Positions 47,603 to 57,873 of a stretch of 64,000 nt of DNA are shown here, piece after piece. The stretch spans positions 1-64,000 of the forward strand of contig CACMAH010000002.1 in the NCBI GenBank assembly GCA_902611605.1, given 5' to 3'. This stretch comes from an uncultured Alphaproteobacteria bacterium (GTDB taxonomy: Bacteria > Pseudomonadota > Alphaproteobacteria > Rhodobacterales > Rhodobacteraceae). Every line of letters begins with the position of its first letter. Within the stretch, counting starts at the first letter, position 1. The position numbers and the translations under genes were made by a program. The notes beneath the pieces were generated by a model. It searched no databases and was not told the DNA's origin. It worked only from the letters and a program-made list of their open reading frames with translations.

Positions 47603-47628
47603 AACTTTTTATGATTAATCTTTTTAAT

Positions 47629-48291
47629 TTAAACTATTTTTTTTAAACCAAAAATTCCTGATCGCGACATTCTTGGAAGCATAGTACAACTATCAGTTAA
47701 TCTAATTGATATGCTTTCTTTATCAAACAATCCGAATAAGATTTTTTGTTCTTCTAGTTCCCACATTATTCTTTTTCTATTAATTTTAGATGGATAAGTA
47801 TAACCTGGAGCCATTCTATTTTCAATTTGCATATCATTATTTTTGGCAAATTTGCTTATTTTGGATCTTGCATCCCTCAAAACTAGTTCTAATGCTAACC
47901 AAGAAGCATTTTCTAAAAATAATGATCCTAAAGGCTCATCTGAGTAGTTTGAAATTTTCTTTATTTTTTCATCTACCTCTTTTCCTAAAGTTATAACAAA
48001 CGCAACCAAAAATTTACTTTTGGCAAACCGTTCTTTAAATAAATCACTATGGAAAGATGTTCCACACTTGAGCTCAATTTTATTCATAACATGCTTACTT
48101 ATTTCTTCGATGCAAAAATACCCCACTGGTGTAGAACTTGAAGAAAGTCTTTCAATGGATTTATTTGAAGCATCAAGAATTTTTTTTCTAATTAGATCTT
48201 TATTTCGATAACCGTGAGTTCTTAATATTTTTAATGGTGAAATAATGGGTGAGGAAAATAAAATTTTCTCAAAATTTGAATTTGTGAACAT
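47629..48291 (-). CDS. stand-alone vitamin B12-dependent methionine synthase activation-domain-like protein
   Basis: C-terminal RMAPGYTYPSKINRKRIMWELEEQKILFGLF..SIRLTDSCTMLPRMSRSGIFGL resembles the MetH AdoMet-binding activation domain. Confidence 0.7.
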   Translation of the reverse strand: MFTNSNFEKILFSSPIISPLKILRTHGYRNKDLIRKKILDASNKSIERLSSSSTPVGYFCIEEISKHVMNKIELKCGTSFHSDLFKERFAKSKFLVAFVITLGKEVDEKIKKISNYSDEPLGSLFLENASWLALELVLRDARSKISKFAKNNDMQIENRMAPGYTYPSKINRKRIMWELEEQKILFGLFDKESISIRLTDSCTMLPRMSRSGIFGLKKIV

Positions 48292-48305
48292 TGAAATTAT
48301 CCATC

Positions 48306-48593
48306 TTACTTTAATGCATTTAAGGATTTCAATTTTATATCATCATATTTACTTTCAAAATGCTTGGACAATTCTAAAACTATCTGCTTTGCTGTTTTTT
48401 CAGTACTAGGAAATTTCTTCTTTTTCCAATTTTGTAAATAGTCATCTGTTCCTACTAAACCTTTTTTCATAGCTATTAAATCAACTAATTCACTGAATCT
48501 TTTTGAGAGTTCAACTTTTTCTATACCTGTAGCATCCCTAGCCTCTATCACAGTAGGAATATCTTCCCAAAATAATACAAAAGTTTTTGTCAT
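48306..48593 (-). CDS. PF13769-like ('virulence factor' domain) small protein
   Basis: LFWEDIPTVIEARDATGIEKVELSKRFSELVDLIAMKKGLVGTDDYLQNWKK resembles the alphaproteobacterial family found near corrinoid/folate methyltransferase genes. Confidence 0.65.
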   Translation of the reverse strand: MTKTFVLFWEDIPTVIEARDATGIEKVELSKRFSELVDLIAMKKGLVGTDDYLQNWKKKKFPSTEKTAKQIVLELSKHFESKYDDIKLKSLNALK

Positions 48594-48745
48594 AATGTTG
48601 AGTACCTAGCTCTAGATAATTATATGTTATATAAAATTAAAAAAAAAAAAACAAAAAAATAAAGAGTTAGCTATTGAATGTTTTTATTACTATCATTTAT
48701 ATAAAATAAATCATTTCAAGTATTTTTTTTGTATTAGGAAGTTTC

Positions 48746-49666
48746 ATGAAAATCAATAATGAGTCTCATTTTAATTCTTGTGAGTATAAAAAAATTGTAA
48801 AATTTTTAAAGGGTTTTTCTTTAGAAATAACTCCTTTTGTAGCGGATAAAATTGATAATCTATCTCAATTTATAAAACCATCAACAACAATATTTATTAC
48901 TTTTCTTCCAGGCTCAGATTATAAAGAGACTATTAATACAGCCAAAAAAATAAGACTTGAAGGACTTAATCCTGCTCCACATTTTGCTGCAAGATCAATT
49001 CCATCAAAAGAGATGTTAGAAGATTATGTTTCTAGAATAACTGGAGAAGCCAATGTCAAAAAAATTTTAATAGTCGGTGGAGCTGGAAAAGAGCAAATTG
49101 GACCGTATGCAGATACTATAAGTCTTTTAGAAACAGGTATTTTTGATAAATATGGGATAAATGATATTGGAATAGCAGGTCATCCCGAAGGAAGTCCAGA
49201 TATACCAGATAAAGAAATAAAAAAATCACTAATTCTAAAAAATAAATTTTCTGAAACTTCGGATTCCCGTTTTTTTATAGTCAGTCAATTTTGTTTTGAT
49301 GCTGAAGCAATTTTAAATTGGTCAATAAGAATTAATTCTGAAGGAAATAAAATTCCTATTATTATCGGACTTCCTGGAGTTGCTAAGCTTTCTACTTTAA
49401 TAAAGTACTCCTTAGCTTGTGGGATTGGTAACTCAATGAATTTTTTAAAAAAACAAGGTTCAAATGTATTAAATTTAGTTAAAACTCAAGAACCAGACAA
49501 ATTAGTTAGAAAACTTGCTTTATCTGAAGAATTTTTAAAAAAAAATGGGATAGAAGGTATCCATATTTATCCACTTGGTGGAATACGTAAAAGTTCTGAA
49601 TGGGCTCAGGGTATAATTGATGAAAACTTTAAACTTACAAGGGATGGGTTTAAGGTAAACTATTAA
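48746..49666 (+). CDS. methylenetetrahydrofolate reductase-family protein
   Basis: SLEITPF..; GLNPAPHFAARSIPSKEMLEDYVSRI; IGIAGHPEGSPDIPD; FFIVSQFCFDAEAILNW; PIIIGLPGVAKLSTLIKYSLACGIGNS. Confidence 0.85.
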   Translation: MKINNESHFNSCEYKKIVKFLKGFSLEITPFVADKIDNLSQFIKPSTTIFITFLPGSDYKETINTAKKIRLEGLNPAPHFAARSIPSKEMLEDYVSRITGEANVKKILIVGGAGKEQIGPYADTISLLETGIFDKYGINDIGIAGHPEGSPDIPDKEIKKSLILKNKFSETSDSRFFIVSQFCFDAEAILNWSIRINSEGNKIPIIIGLPGVAKLSTLIKYSLACGIGNSMNFLKKQGSNVLNLVKTQEPDKLVRKLALSEEFLKKNGIEGIHIYPLGGIRKSSEWAQGIIDENFKLTRDGFKVNY

Positions 49667-50568
49667 CTAAAACACCATTTCATAATCCCTTTTTGTACAT
49701 GTAACCTGTTTTCAGCTTGTTTAAGGAATATTTCAAAAAATTTATCTGCTACATCTGACATAATTTCATTATTTCTGTAAATGGGCATACAATGAAAAAC
49801 CAAACAATTTTTTTTAGATATATTAACTAAATCATGAGTCAAAGTATATTTTTGCATAATCTCTTGTCTTAATTTTCTTTCTTCTTTCGTATGATGCATA
49901 GAATACCAAGTATCTGTAACTATAAGATCTGCATTCTGCAAGGCTTGTTCAGGATGCATTTCATACTGATATTTTGGACTACTTTTTATTTCACTCGATA
50001 AAAATTCTTTAGGTCCAGAAATTACCAACTCAAAGTTTAATTTATTAGAAGCTTGGATATAACTATTACAAACGTTATTTGAATCTCCTAACCAAACGAC
50101 TTTCTTACCCTCTATTGAGCCAACAATTTCCTCGAATGTAAAGATATCGGAAAGTACCTGACATGGATGAGATTTATCTGATAGACCGTTAATTATTGGA
50201 ATACTTGAGTAATTTGCTAAATCAATTAAATCAGAATGATTATCAGTTCTTAGTACAACCATATCTAAGTACTGAGATAGAACTCTAGCAGTATCCGACA
50301 TACTTTCAAAATTTGAAATTTGCATTTCATTACTCGAAACTGTTAAAGTTTGACCTCCCATCTGAAAAATACCTACTTCAAATGAAAATCTCGTCCTTGT
50401 TGAAGGTTTTTTAAAAAGTAAAGCCACTACTTTATTTGTTAAATACTTTTTGAAATCTTTTGTACCTTTACTAATATTTATTCTTTCTGCTTTAAGTCTT
50501 GCAGAAAATGCCATTATCTTTTTCAATTGATTTGAATCTATATCTTCAATATCTATAAAATTTTTCAA
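49663..50568 (-). CDS. argF: ornithine carbamoyltransferase (apparent TTG start)
   Basis: LLFKKPSTRTRFSFEVGIFQMGG; NGLSDKSHPCQVLSDIFTFEE; LVFHCMPIYRNNEI. Confidence 0.95.
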   Translation of the reverse strand: MKNFIDIEDIDSNQLKKIMAFSARLKAERINISKGTKDFKKYLTNKVVALLFKKPSTRTRFSFEVGIFQMGGQTLTVSSNEMQISNFESMSDTARVLSQYLDMVVLRTDNHSDLIDLANYSSIPIINGLSDKSHPCQVLSDIFTFEEIVGSIEGKKVVWLGDSNNVCNSYIQASNKLNFELVISGPKEFLSSEIKSSPKYQYEMHPEQALQNADLIVTDTWYSMHHTKEERKLRQEIMQKYTLTHDLVNISKKNCLVFHCMPIYRNNEIMSDVADKFFEIFLKQAENRLHVQKGIMKWCFS

Positions 50569-51734
50569 TATTTAATCCTTTGAGATGTCTTCCGCAGTAA
50601 TTTTATAACCAAATCAACTTCTTTTTTTGTAATATTGAGTGGAGGCAGAATTCTGACTACATTATCTGAAGCTGGAACTAGTAATAAATTTTGATTGAAT
50701 GCCTCATTTGTGAAATTTATATTTTCTATTTTAGTTTTTATGCCCAGCATTAGACCAGATCCTCTGACCTCTTCAAAAATATCTGGAAACTCAGAAACTA
50801 AACCTAAAATCTTTTGAGAAAAATATCCTGATATCGTTCTTACATTTTCTAAAAATCCTTCCTCTAAAACACATTTCATCACTGCACATCCCACAGCACA
50901 AGCAAGTGGATTCCCTCCGTAAGTTGAACCATGCTTTCCCTGCACCATACCAATAGATGCATTTTCACTAGATAGACAAGCACCTAAAGGAAACCCTCCA
51001 CCAATGCCTTTTGCAACAGCCATTATATCAGGCTCAATATTATACCACTCATGAGCAAAAAGTTTACCCGTTCTGCCCAAACCACATTGAACCTCATCAA
51101 TAATCAGAAGAGTTCCAGTTTTATCGCATAAATCTTTTATTAATTTTAGAGTTTGTTCTGGAAATACTCTTATTCCACCTTCTCCCTGAATTGGTTCAAC
51201 AATAACTGCTGCAGTTTTATTATTTATATTCTCGTATAAGGCACTTTTATCATTGAAACTAATTACTTTAAAACCAGGGATTAAGGGACCAAAACCTTCT
51301 CTCATTTTATTTGAATTTGAGGTAGTAATAGCAGCCATTGATCTCCCATGAAAACATCCATCAAAAGACAATATCTCATATCGTTTTTGTTTCAATTTTG
51401 AAAAATAGATTCTAGCCATTTTTATGGCACATTCTATTGCTTCAGTACCAGAATTAGTAAAAAAAACCTTATCAGCAAAAGTATTATCAACTAGTGATTT
51501 AGCTAACTTTTCTTGATTTTCTACTCTGTATAGATTAGAGGTATGCCATAAATTTTTAGCTTGCTCTATTAAAACATTAACTAACTTTTCATTACAATGA
51601 CCTAAAATGTTTACAGCAATACCAGAAGTACAATCTAAAAATTTACGACCATCATTAGAATATAGCCATATACCATCGCCTTTTTCAAAAGAAACATTTT
51701 TTCGGCTATATGTTGCTAATACTGAATCTTCCAT
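50565..51734 (-). CDS. argD: acetylornithine aminotransferase
   Basis: FFTNSGTEAIECAIKMARIYF; LLIIDEVQCGLGRTGKLFAHE; GSTYGGNPLACAVG. Confidence 0.93.
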   Translation of the reverse strand: MEDSVLATYSRKNVSFEKGDGIWLYSNDGRKFLDCTSGIAVNILGHCNEKLVNVLIEQAKNLWHTSNLYRVENQEKLAKSLVDNTFADKVFFTNSGTEAIECAIKMARIYFSKLKQKRYEILSFDGCFHGRSMAAITTSNSNKMREGFGPLIPGFKVISFNDKSALYENINNKTAAVIVEPIQGEGGIRVFPEQTLKLIKDLCDKTGTLLIIDEVQCGLGRTGKLFAHEWYNIEPDIMAVAKGIGGGFPLGACLSSENASIGMVQGKHGSTYGGNPLACAVGCAVMKCVLEEGFLENVRTISGYFSQKILGLVSEFPDIFEEVRGSGLMLGIKTKIENINFTNEAFNQNLLLVPASDNVVRILPPLNITKKEVDLVIKLLRKTSQRIKY

Positions 51735-52009
51735 AAATATTCCTGTTTAAATAAAAAGTTTTTACATTTTTTATCATCTCAATTTGATATTTATAAAATT
51801 AGAAATTGATATAGATTTCATTATAAAAAAACTTCAAAAAAAAAGTTCAAATACTCTATATCAAATCAACAAAAATTATGATAATTGTCAAATAAAATGA
51901 GATTAATAAATTAAACTAAAAAAAGTAATTATTAAAGATATTTTTATAGTTTATTTATAATTTGATATTATGTAGTAATATAGAAAATCTTTACATAGGA
52001 AGTGAACTT

Positions 52010-52645
52010 ATGGCGTGGACTGAAGAAAGAGTAAAAAAATTAACCTTATTATGGAAAAGTGGTAATAGCGCAAGTAAAATTGCTATTGAACTGGGGGAAG
52101 GTGTTTCTAGAAATGCTGTAATTGGTAAAATTCACCGACTTGGTTTGTCAGAGCGAGGGTCTGGGTCAAATGGAAATGGACCAAAAATAAAAGAAAAGAA
52201 AATTAAAAATATAAATTTAGCTGAACATCAAAATTCTAAAGTTTCAGACCTAGAGAATTCCTTAGAAGCAAGTACACAAAGAAAAGGAAAAAAGAGAGGA
52301 AGAAAACCTTCTATCAAAAACCTTACCAGTAACGAAAATAAATCTACTTTAGGCTCAAATGCTAATGAAGTTTCTTCTTTAGAAACAGTAGAAGTAGATA
52401 ATGAAATTGATAAAGTTGCACTAAAAAATATGATAGAGATTGAAAAAAAAGCAAAAAAATTAAATCTATTGGAACTAACAGAAAGAACATGTAAATGGCC
52501 CATAGGAGATCCTTCTACTTCAGAATTTTGGTTTTGTGGGCATCCATCAGAACAAGGAAAACCTTATTGTGAAACTCATGTTTCAATTGCTTTTCAACCA
52601 ATAACCACCAGAAGAGATAAAAAACAGAATAAAATTAATAACTAA
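52010..52645 (+). CDS. gcrA: cell-cycle regulator GcrA
   Basis: MAWTEERVKKLTLLWKSGNSASKIAIELGEGVSRNAVIGKIHRLGLS; C-terminal CKWPIGDPSTSEFWFCGHPSEQGKPYCETH; start 52010 rather than 51962. Confidence 0.95.
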   Translation: MAWTEERVKKLTLLWKSGNSASKIAIELGEGVSRNAVIGKIHRLGLSERGSGSNGNGPKIKEKKIKNINLAEHQNSKVSDLENSLEASTQRKGKKRGRKPSIKNLTSNENKSTLGSNANEVSSLETVEVDNEIDKVALKNMIEIEKKAKKLNLLELTERTCKWPIGDPSTSEFWFCGHPSEQGKPYCETHVSIAFQPITTRRDKKQNKINN

Positions 52646-52654
52646 ATTTAAATT

Positions 52655-53077
52655 ATGATTAAATATACACTAAAATGTAATAATTTACATCAGTTTGAAA
52701 GCTGGTTCAGAACCTCTGATGATTATGAGAAACTAAATAATGAAAAAATGCTGTCTTGCGCAATTTGTGGGTCCAAATCAATTTCTAAATCTTTGATGTC
52801 TCCTAGTGTAAGTTCTAAAGAAAAAAAGCGAACTAAAGAAACCTTAGATACTGTTCCCTCTAAAGAGCAAAAACTTATTAAGCAATTAAAGAAAGAAGTA
52901 GAAAAAAATTGCGAATACGTAGGTGATAATTTTGAAAAGGAAGCAAGAGCTATTCATTATGGAGACTCTCCAGAACGATCAATTTATGGGAAAACAACAA
53001 TTAAAGAAGCAAAATCCCTGTACGAGGATGGTATTCCTGTTACTCCCCTTCCTTGGGTTGATCGTAAAACTAATTAA
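52655..53077 (+). CDS. DUF1178 family protein
   Basis: MIKYTLKCNNLHQFESWFRTSDDYEKL..CAICGSKSISKSLMSPSVS; VTPLPWVDRKTN. Confidence 0.92.
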   Translation: MIKYTLKCNNLHQFESWFRTSDDYEKLNNEKMLSCAICGSKSISKSLMSPSVSSKEKKRTKETLDTVPSKEQKLIKQLKKEVEKNCEYVGDNFEKEARAIHYGDSPERSIYGKTTIKEAKSLYEDGIPVTPLPWVDRKTN

Positions 53078-53127
53078 CTAAATTAAGTAAGTTTTAAAAA
53101 ATCATAATTATTTATGAGGAATAAAAT

Positions 53128-54354
53128 TTGACTACGATTGTAATGAAATTTGGTGGCTCATCAGTAGCTGACATTAAAATTATGAAAAATGCGGTTTCAA
53201 AGATTTCTGCAGAAATTAATAATAATAATAAGGTTATAGTAGTAGTTTCAGCAATGGGAAATACTACAGATAATTTAGTTAAAAAAATTAAAGAAGTTTC
53301 AACAATTTATGATGCTACAGAATATGATGCTATTTTATCTACTGGAGAAAATATTTCATCTAGTTTGATGGCACTTCTACTTCAAAAAGAGGGAATAAAT
53401 GCAAGAAGCTGGCAAGGTTGGCAAATTCCAATTAATACTACTGATAATCACTCTAATGCACGAATACTTAATATAGGCACTAAAAATCTTGAAGAAAAAT
53501 TTTTAGCAGGAATGCAGGTAGCAATAATCGCAGGATTTCAAGGAATTAGCACTAATAACCGTGTAACTACACTTGGTAGAGGTGGATCAGATACAAGTGC
53601 AGTAGCTCTAGCTGCAGCAATAAAAGCAGAAAGATGTGATATTTATACCGATGTTGATGGAATTTATACCACAGATCCTAGAATTACATCTAATGCAAAA
53701 AAATTAGACAAAATTTCCTATGAAGAAATGCTGGAACTTGCATCACTTGGGGCAAAAGTTTTACATACCCGGTCCGTAGAACTAGCAATGCAGTATAAAG
53801 TAAAATTACGTGTTCTTAATAGTTTTAATGAGGGAACAGGTACTATATTATGCGATGAGGAGGATATAATGGAAAAACGAGTAGTGTCAGGAATTACATT
53901 CTCAAAAAATGAAGCAAAGCTTACTCTCCTAAGCGTTAAAGACAAGCCTGGAGTTGCTGGAATTGTATTTGATTGCTTATCTAAGGCTAACATAAATGTA
54001 GATATGATAATTCAAAATATATCTGATAATAATTTAACTGATGTGACTTTTTCTTGCCCTACGGATCAAGTCGATATGGCCAGAAGTTCGCTAGAAAATG
54101 GAAAAAATAAGAATATCTTAGAATATAAAAAATTAGATGTGGATATAGAAGTTTCAAAAATATCCATAGTTGGCATAGGTATGCGTAGTCATTCAGGTAT
54201 TGCACAAACTATGTTCAAAACATTAGGTGATGAAAATATAAATATAAAAGTCATCTCCACATCTGAAATTAAAATTTCAGTACTAATAGAAAGAAAATAT
54301 CTTGAATTAGCTGTTCAAGTACTTCATGAGGCATTTGAACTTAGCAAGGTCTAA
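53128..54354 (+). CDS. lysC: aspartate kinase (TTG start)
   Basis: IVMKFGGSSVADI; TTLGRGGSDTSAVALAAAIKAERCDIYTDVDGIYTTDPR; two ACT domains. Confidence 0.95.
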   Translation: MTTIVMKFGGSSVADIKIMKNAVSKISAEINNNNKVIVVVSAMGNTTDNLVKKIKEVSTIYDATEYDAILSTGENISSSLMALLLQKEGINARSWQGWQIPINTTDNHSNARILNIGTKNLEEKFLAGMQVAIIAGFQGISTNNRVTTLGRGGSDTSAVALAAAIKAERCDIYTDVDGIYTTDPRITSNAKKLDKISYEEMLELASLGAKVLHTRSVELAMQYKVKLRVLNSFNEGTGTILCDEEDIMEKRVVSGITFSKNEAKLTLLSVKDKPGVAGIVFDCLSKANINVDMIIQNISDNNLTDVTFSCPTDQVDMARSSLENGKNKNILEYKKLDVDIEVSKISIVGIGMRSHSGIAQTMFKTLGDENINIKVISTSEIKISVLIERKYLELAVQVLHEAFELSKV

Positions 54355-54358
54355 CTTT

Positions 54359-56623
54359 ATGACAATGCCTAATAATAACTCAAGGATTTTGCTTAAAAGA
54401 CTTAAGAAAACTTTGTCTGAACTAGGAGAAGCTCAAGCTAGGCTTAATAAAATAGTTAAAATAATTGCAGTTTCTATGAACTCAGAAGTTTGTTCTATTT
54501 ATTTAATAAATAGACATAATATACTTGAACTTTATGCTACTGAAGGACTTCGTTCAAAAGCGGTACATTATTCACAACTGAATGTTGGACAAGGACTTGT
54601 TGGGAAAATAGCTGCCACTGCGGAACCAATAAAAACATCTCAGGCATCTAAAACAAAAGGATTTAGATATCTTCCTGAGACTGGTGAAGAAATTTATAAT
54701 TCTTTTCTTGGTGTTCCAATTCAACGTTTAGGAAAAATACTTGGGGTTTTAGTAATACAAAATCTTAAAAAACGTGAGTTCACTGAAGATGACGTCTATG
54801 GTTTAGAAATAGTAGCAATGGTTATAGCTGAAATGGCTGAATTAGGTATTTTTACTAGTTCAGATGGTAGTGATGAACTAAGCCAAGATAAAAAAAATCC
54901 ATTGTCTATTAATGGTTTAGTGGGGAAAGAAGGTATAGTAATAGGAAATACAGTTTTGTTAGAACCACAAATTAAGATTCAAAATCCAATAGCTGACAAC
55001 ACAAAGCTTGAAAAACAAAAACTAAAAAAAAGTATTAGTAAACTTAATAATCAGTTATCTGAAATCATAAGTAAAAAACATTTCAAAAAGAAAGGTGATT
55101 TTTTAGAAATATTGGAAACACATAAACTTTTAATTGAAGACAGAAGTTGGATTAAAAGAATGGAGTCATCGATTGATAGTGGCTTATCTGCCATTGTAGC
55201 CGTAGAAAAAGAACAAACAACTACAAAGTCAAGAATTGCAAAAGTTAAAAATTTTTATTTTAAAGAAAGACTTAATGAATTTTATGAAATATCAAATATT
55301 CTTCTAAAAATTCTCACAAATCAAAAAACTTATATTAATTTAGAGGGTATAAAAGAACCGATCTTGATTGCAAGAAACATTTCTCCTCTGGAGTTAGTTT
55401 CTTTAAGACATCAGTTAAAAGGTATTATATTGGAAGATGGTTCAGTGGGAAGCCACACAACTATAGTATCTAGAGCATTAAACATTCCACTTTTGATTCA
55501 AACAAAAGATATTATAAATAAAATATCAAATGGTGATAAGATAATATTAGATGCTGAACAAGGTTTAGCATATTTAAGACCTGATAAAACAATCTCAGAG
55601 CTTTATATAAGTAAATTAAAATTAAGAAATAAAGCTAAAAAAACATTTTTGGCATCAAAAAACCTTGAGGCAAGAACTCTCGATAATAAAAAAATTTTTT
55701 TAATGATGAATGCAGGTTTGATGGCTGACTTACCCTCGTTAGATGACTCGGGAGCAGATGGTGTGGGCTTATATAGAACTGAACTACAATTTTTAATTAG
55801 TAATAAAGTTCCTAAGAGAGCTGAACAAGCGCAAATTTATTGTAAAGTGTTAGATAGTGCAGGTACAAATCCTGTCTTTTTTAGAACTTTAGATATAGGA
55901 AGTGATAAAATATTACCAACGATTACTCCAGAAATTGAACCTAACCCAACTTTAGGCTGGAGAGCAATCCGCCTTACTTTAGAAAGGTCAGGTGTCTTTA
56001 AAATGCAAGTTCAAGCATTAATTAGAGGGGCTAAAGGCAGAAATTTGAATATTGTTATTCCACTAGTAACAGAAATAAATGAATTTTTAAAAGCCAAAGA
56101 TATCATATTAGATGAAATAAATAGAGAAAAAAAGAGAAACCGAATTGTGCCTAACTTAATAAAAATAGGAGCAATGCTAGAAGTTCCCAGTCTTGTATTT
56201 GCACCAAATTTATTTTTTAAAAGTGTTGATTTTCTAATGGTAGGTGGGAACGACCTAAAACAATTTTTCTTTGCTGCTGATCGTGAAAATGAAAAGGTTC
56301 GAAAAAGATACGATATGTTGAGTACAAGCTTTTTATCATTTCTAAAATTAATTGTTAAAAAAAGTGAAAAATATAAATTACCACTTAGTTATTGTGGAGA
56401 AGATGCTGGAAAACCTATTGAAGCTTTAGTGCTTTGTTCTTTAGGATTCAAAACCTTGTCTATGCAACCAAACTGTATTGCTCCAGTTAAGTCCCTATTA
56501 AGAAATATAAAATTATCAGAAATAAAACAAATTGTAGAATTCGCACTAGAGGCAAACTATGAAACAGTCAGAAACCAAGTTGCTGAATATTTAGAAGAAA
56601 TTAAGTATATCCAAACTGTTTAA
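54359..56623 (+). CDS. ptsP: PEP-protein phosphotransferase, nitrogen PTS EI (GAF + PTS-EI)
   Basis: GAF N-terminus; active-site region LEDGSVGSHTTIVSRALNIPLL; DGVGLYRTELQFL; LDIGSDKILP. Confidence 0.93.
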   Translation: MTMPNNNSRILLKRLKKTLSELGEAQARLNKIVKIIAVSMNSEVCSIYLINRHNILELYATEGLRSKAVHYSQLNVGQGLVGKIAATAEPIKTSQASKTKGFRYLPETGEEIYNSFLGVPIQRLGKILGVLVIQNLKKREFTEDDVYGLEIVAMVIAEMAELGIFTSSDGSDELSQDKKNPLSINGLVGKEGIVIGNTVLLEPQIKIQNPIADNTKLEKQKLKKSISKLNNQLSEIISKKHFKKKGDFLEILETHKLLIEDRSWIKRMESSIDSGLSAIVAVEKEQTTTKSRIAKVKNFYFKERLNEFYEISNILLKILTNQKTYINLEGIKEPILIARNISPLELVSLRHQLKGIILEDGSVGSHTTIVSRALNIPLLIQTKDIINKISNGDKIILDAEQGLAYLRPDKTISELYISKLKLRNKAKKTFLASKNLEARTLDNKKIFLMMNAGLMADLPSLDDSGADGVGLYRTELQFLISNKVPKRAEQAQIYCKVLDSAGTNPVFFRTLDIGSDKILPTITPEIEPNPTLGWRAIRLTLERSGVFKMQVQALIRGAKGRNLNIVIPLVTEINEFLKAKDIILDEINREKKRNRIVPNLIKIGAMLEVPSLVFAPNLFFKSVDFLMVGGNDLKQFFFAADRENEKVRKRYDMLSTSFLSFLKLIVKKSEKYKLPLSYCGEDAGKPIEALVLCSLGFKTLSMQPNCIAPVKSLLRNIKLSEIKQIVEFALEANYETVRNQVAEYLEEIKYIQTV

Positions 56624-56639
56624 AAAAATAAGTTATTTA

Positions 56640-57137
56640 TTAACAAAATTTCACTACTTTACCTTCTACCCCATTAAAAGAATTATGTTCCAATTCAAGC
56701 AACAATATTCTTTTTGAATCTGTAGGTGGGGGGAATTTTATATTATTTTCGTTTTGTTGAAAGAATCCAAAAGACTTATAGTAGTCAATATCACCGATTA
56801 ATATTGCTCTTTTCCAACCATATTTTTTTGATATTTTTATTGAGTGATTGATCAAGTAAGCCCCCAAGCCCTCACCTTGAAAAGTAGGATGAATGGCTAC
56901 TGGACCTATTAAAAGTGATATTTGTTTTTTTTCTCCTATTAAAACAGGCCAATATCGAATAACACCTATAATTGAGCCATCAGTATTCTTAGCAACAAAA
57001 CAAAGTGTTTTAACTTTAGGAACTTTTTTTCTTAAAGAATAAGAACTTAAATTAATTCTTGATGGAGAAAAAACTAGATCTAGTAAATTTTCAATTCCAT
57101 CTCGATCAATTATGGATTCATGTTTAAATTTAATCAT
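56640..57137 (-). CDS. GNAT-family N-acetyltransferase (YhbS-like)
   Basis: LLIGPVAIHPTFQGEGLGAYLINHSIKISKKYGWKRAILIGDIDYYKSFGFF. Confidence 0.87.
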   Translation of the reverse strand: MIKFKHESIIDRDGIENLLDLVFSPSRINLSSYSLRKKVPKVKTLCFVAKNTDGSIIGVIRYWPVLIGEKKQISLLIGPVAIHPTFQGEGLGAYLINHSIKISKKYGWKRAILIGDIDYYKSFGFFQQNENNIKFPPPTDSKRILLLELEHNSFNGVEGKVVKFC

Positions 57138-57260
57138 TTCAAAAATTACAAATTTATTTATTAACAATTAAGCTATGAAGTTCTATAACTAAATCATCTG
57201 ATTAATAAATTAGAAAATATATATTAATTATCAAGAATTGATTTCAATGAAAGTAATTAA

Positions 57261-57860
57261 ATGTTTTATAACCCAGAAATAGGACATAATTTACCACATG
57301 ATCCTTTTAAGGCAATTGTTTCTCCTAGGCCAATAGGTTGGATTTCCACGATAGATAAGGAAAAAAATGTAAATCTAGCACCATATAGCTTTTTCAACGC
57401 TGTAGCAGATAATCCACCAATGATAATGTTTTCAATTACTGGTCAAAAAAAAAATATTTCGTCAAAAGATACTCTTCAAAATATTATTGAAACAAAATGC
57501 TTTGTTGTGAATATAGTAAGTAAGGATTTATTAAACCAAATGAATCAAACTTCAGGAAATTATCCAAAAAATACTGACGAATTTGTATTGGCAAATTTGG
57601 AAAAAACTAATTGTGTTTATATAGATGTACCTAGAGTTAAAAAATCCCCCGCATCATTAGAGTGTACTCTATATAAAATTTTGAAACTTCCTGGTTTCAG
57701 TAATAATATGGTTATAGGTGAAGTTGTTGGAGTACATATAAATGAAAATATTTTAAAAAATGGTATCTTTGATATATTAGCTTACGATCCTATTGCTCGA
57801 TTGGGATATAAAGATTACACATGTGTAAGTTCTAAATTTGTATTGGAAAGACCAAAGTAG
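57261..57860 (+). CDS. flavin reductase-like (FMN-binding split-barrel) protein
   Basis: IVSPRPIGWISTIDKEKNVNLAPYSFFNAVADNPPMIMFS. Confidence 0.9.
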   Translation: MFYNPEIGHNLPHDPFKAIVSPRPIGWISTIDKEKNVNLAPYSFFNAVADNPPMIMFSITGQKKNISSKDTLQNIIETKCFVVNIVSKDLLNQMNQTSGNYPKNTDEFVLANLEKTNCVYIDVPRVKKSPASLECTLYKILKLPGFSNNMVIGEVVGVHINENILKNGIFDILAYDPIARLGYKDYTCVSSKFVLERPK

Positions 57861-57873
57861 TTATAATTAAAAG

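Noticed and set aside
48635-48660. Poly-A tract in the divergent gap upstream of the MTHFR gene
   Set aside because: Could be an UP element, but no clear promoter hexamers and A-runs are common here
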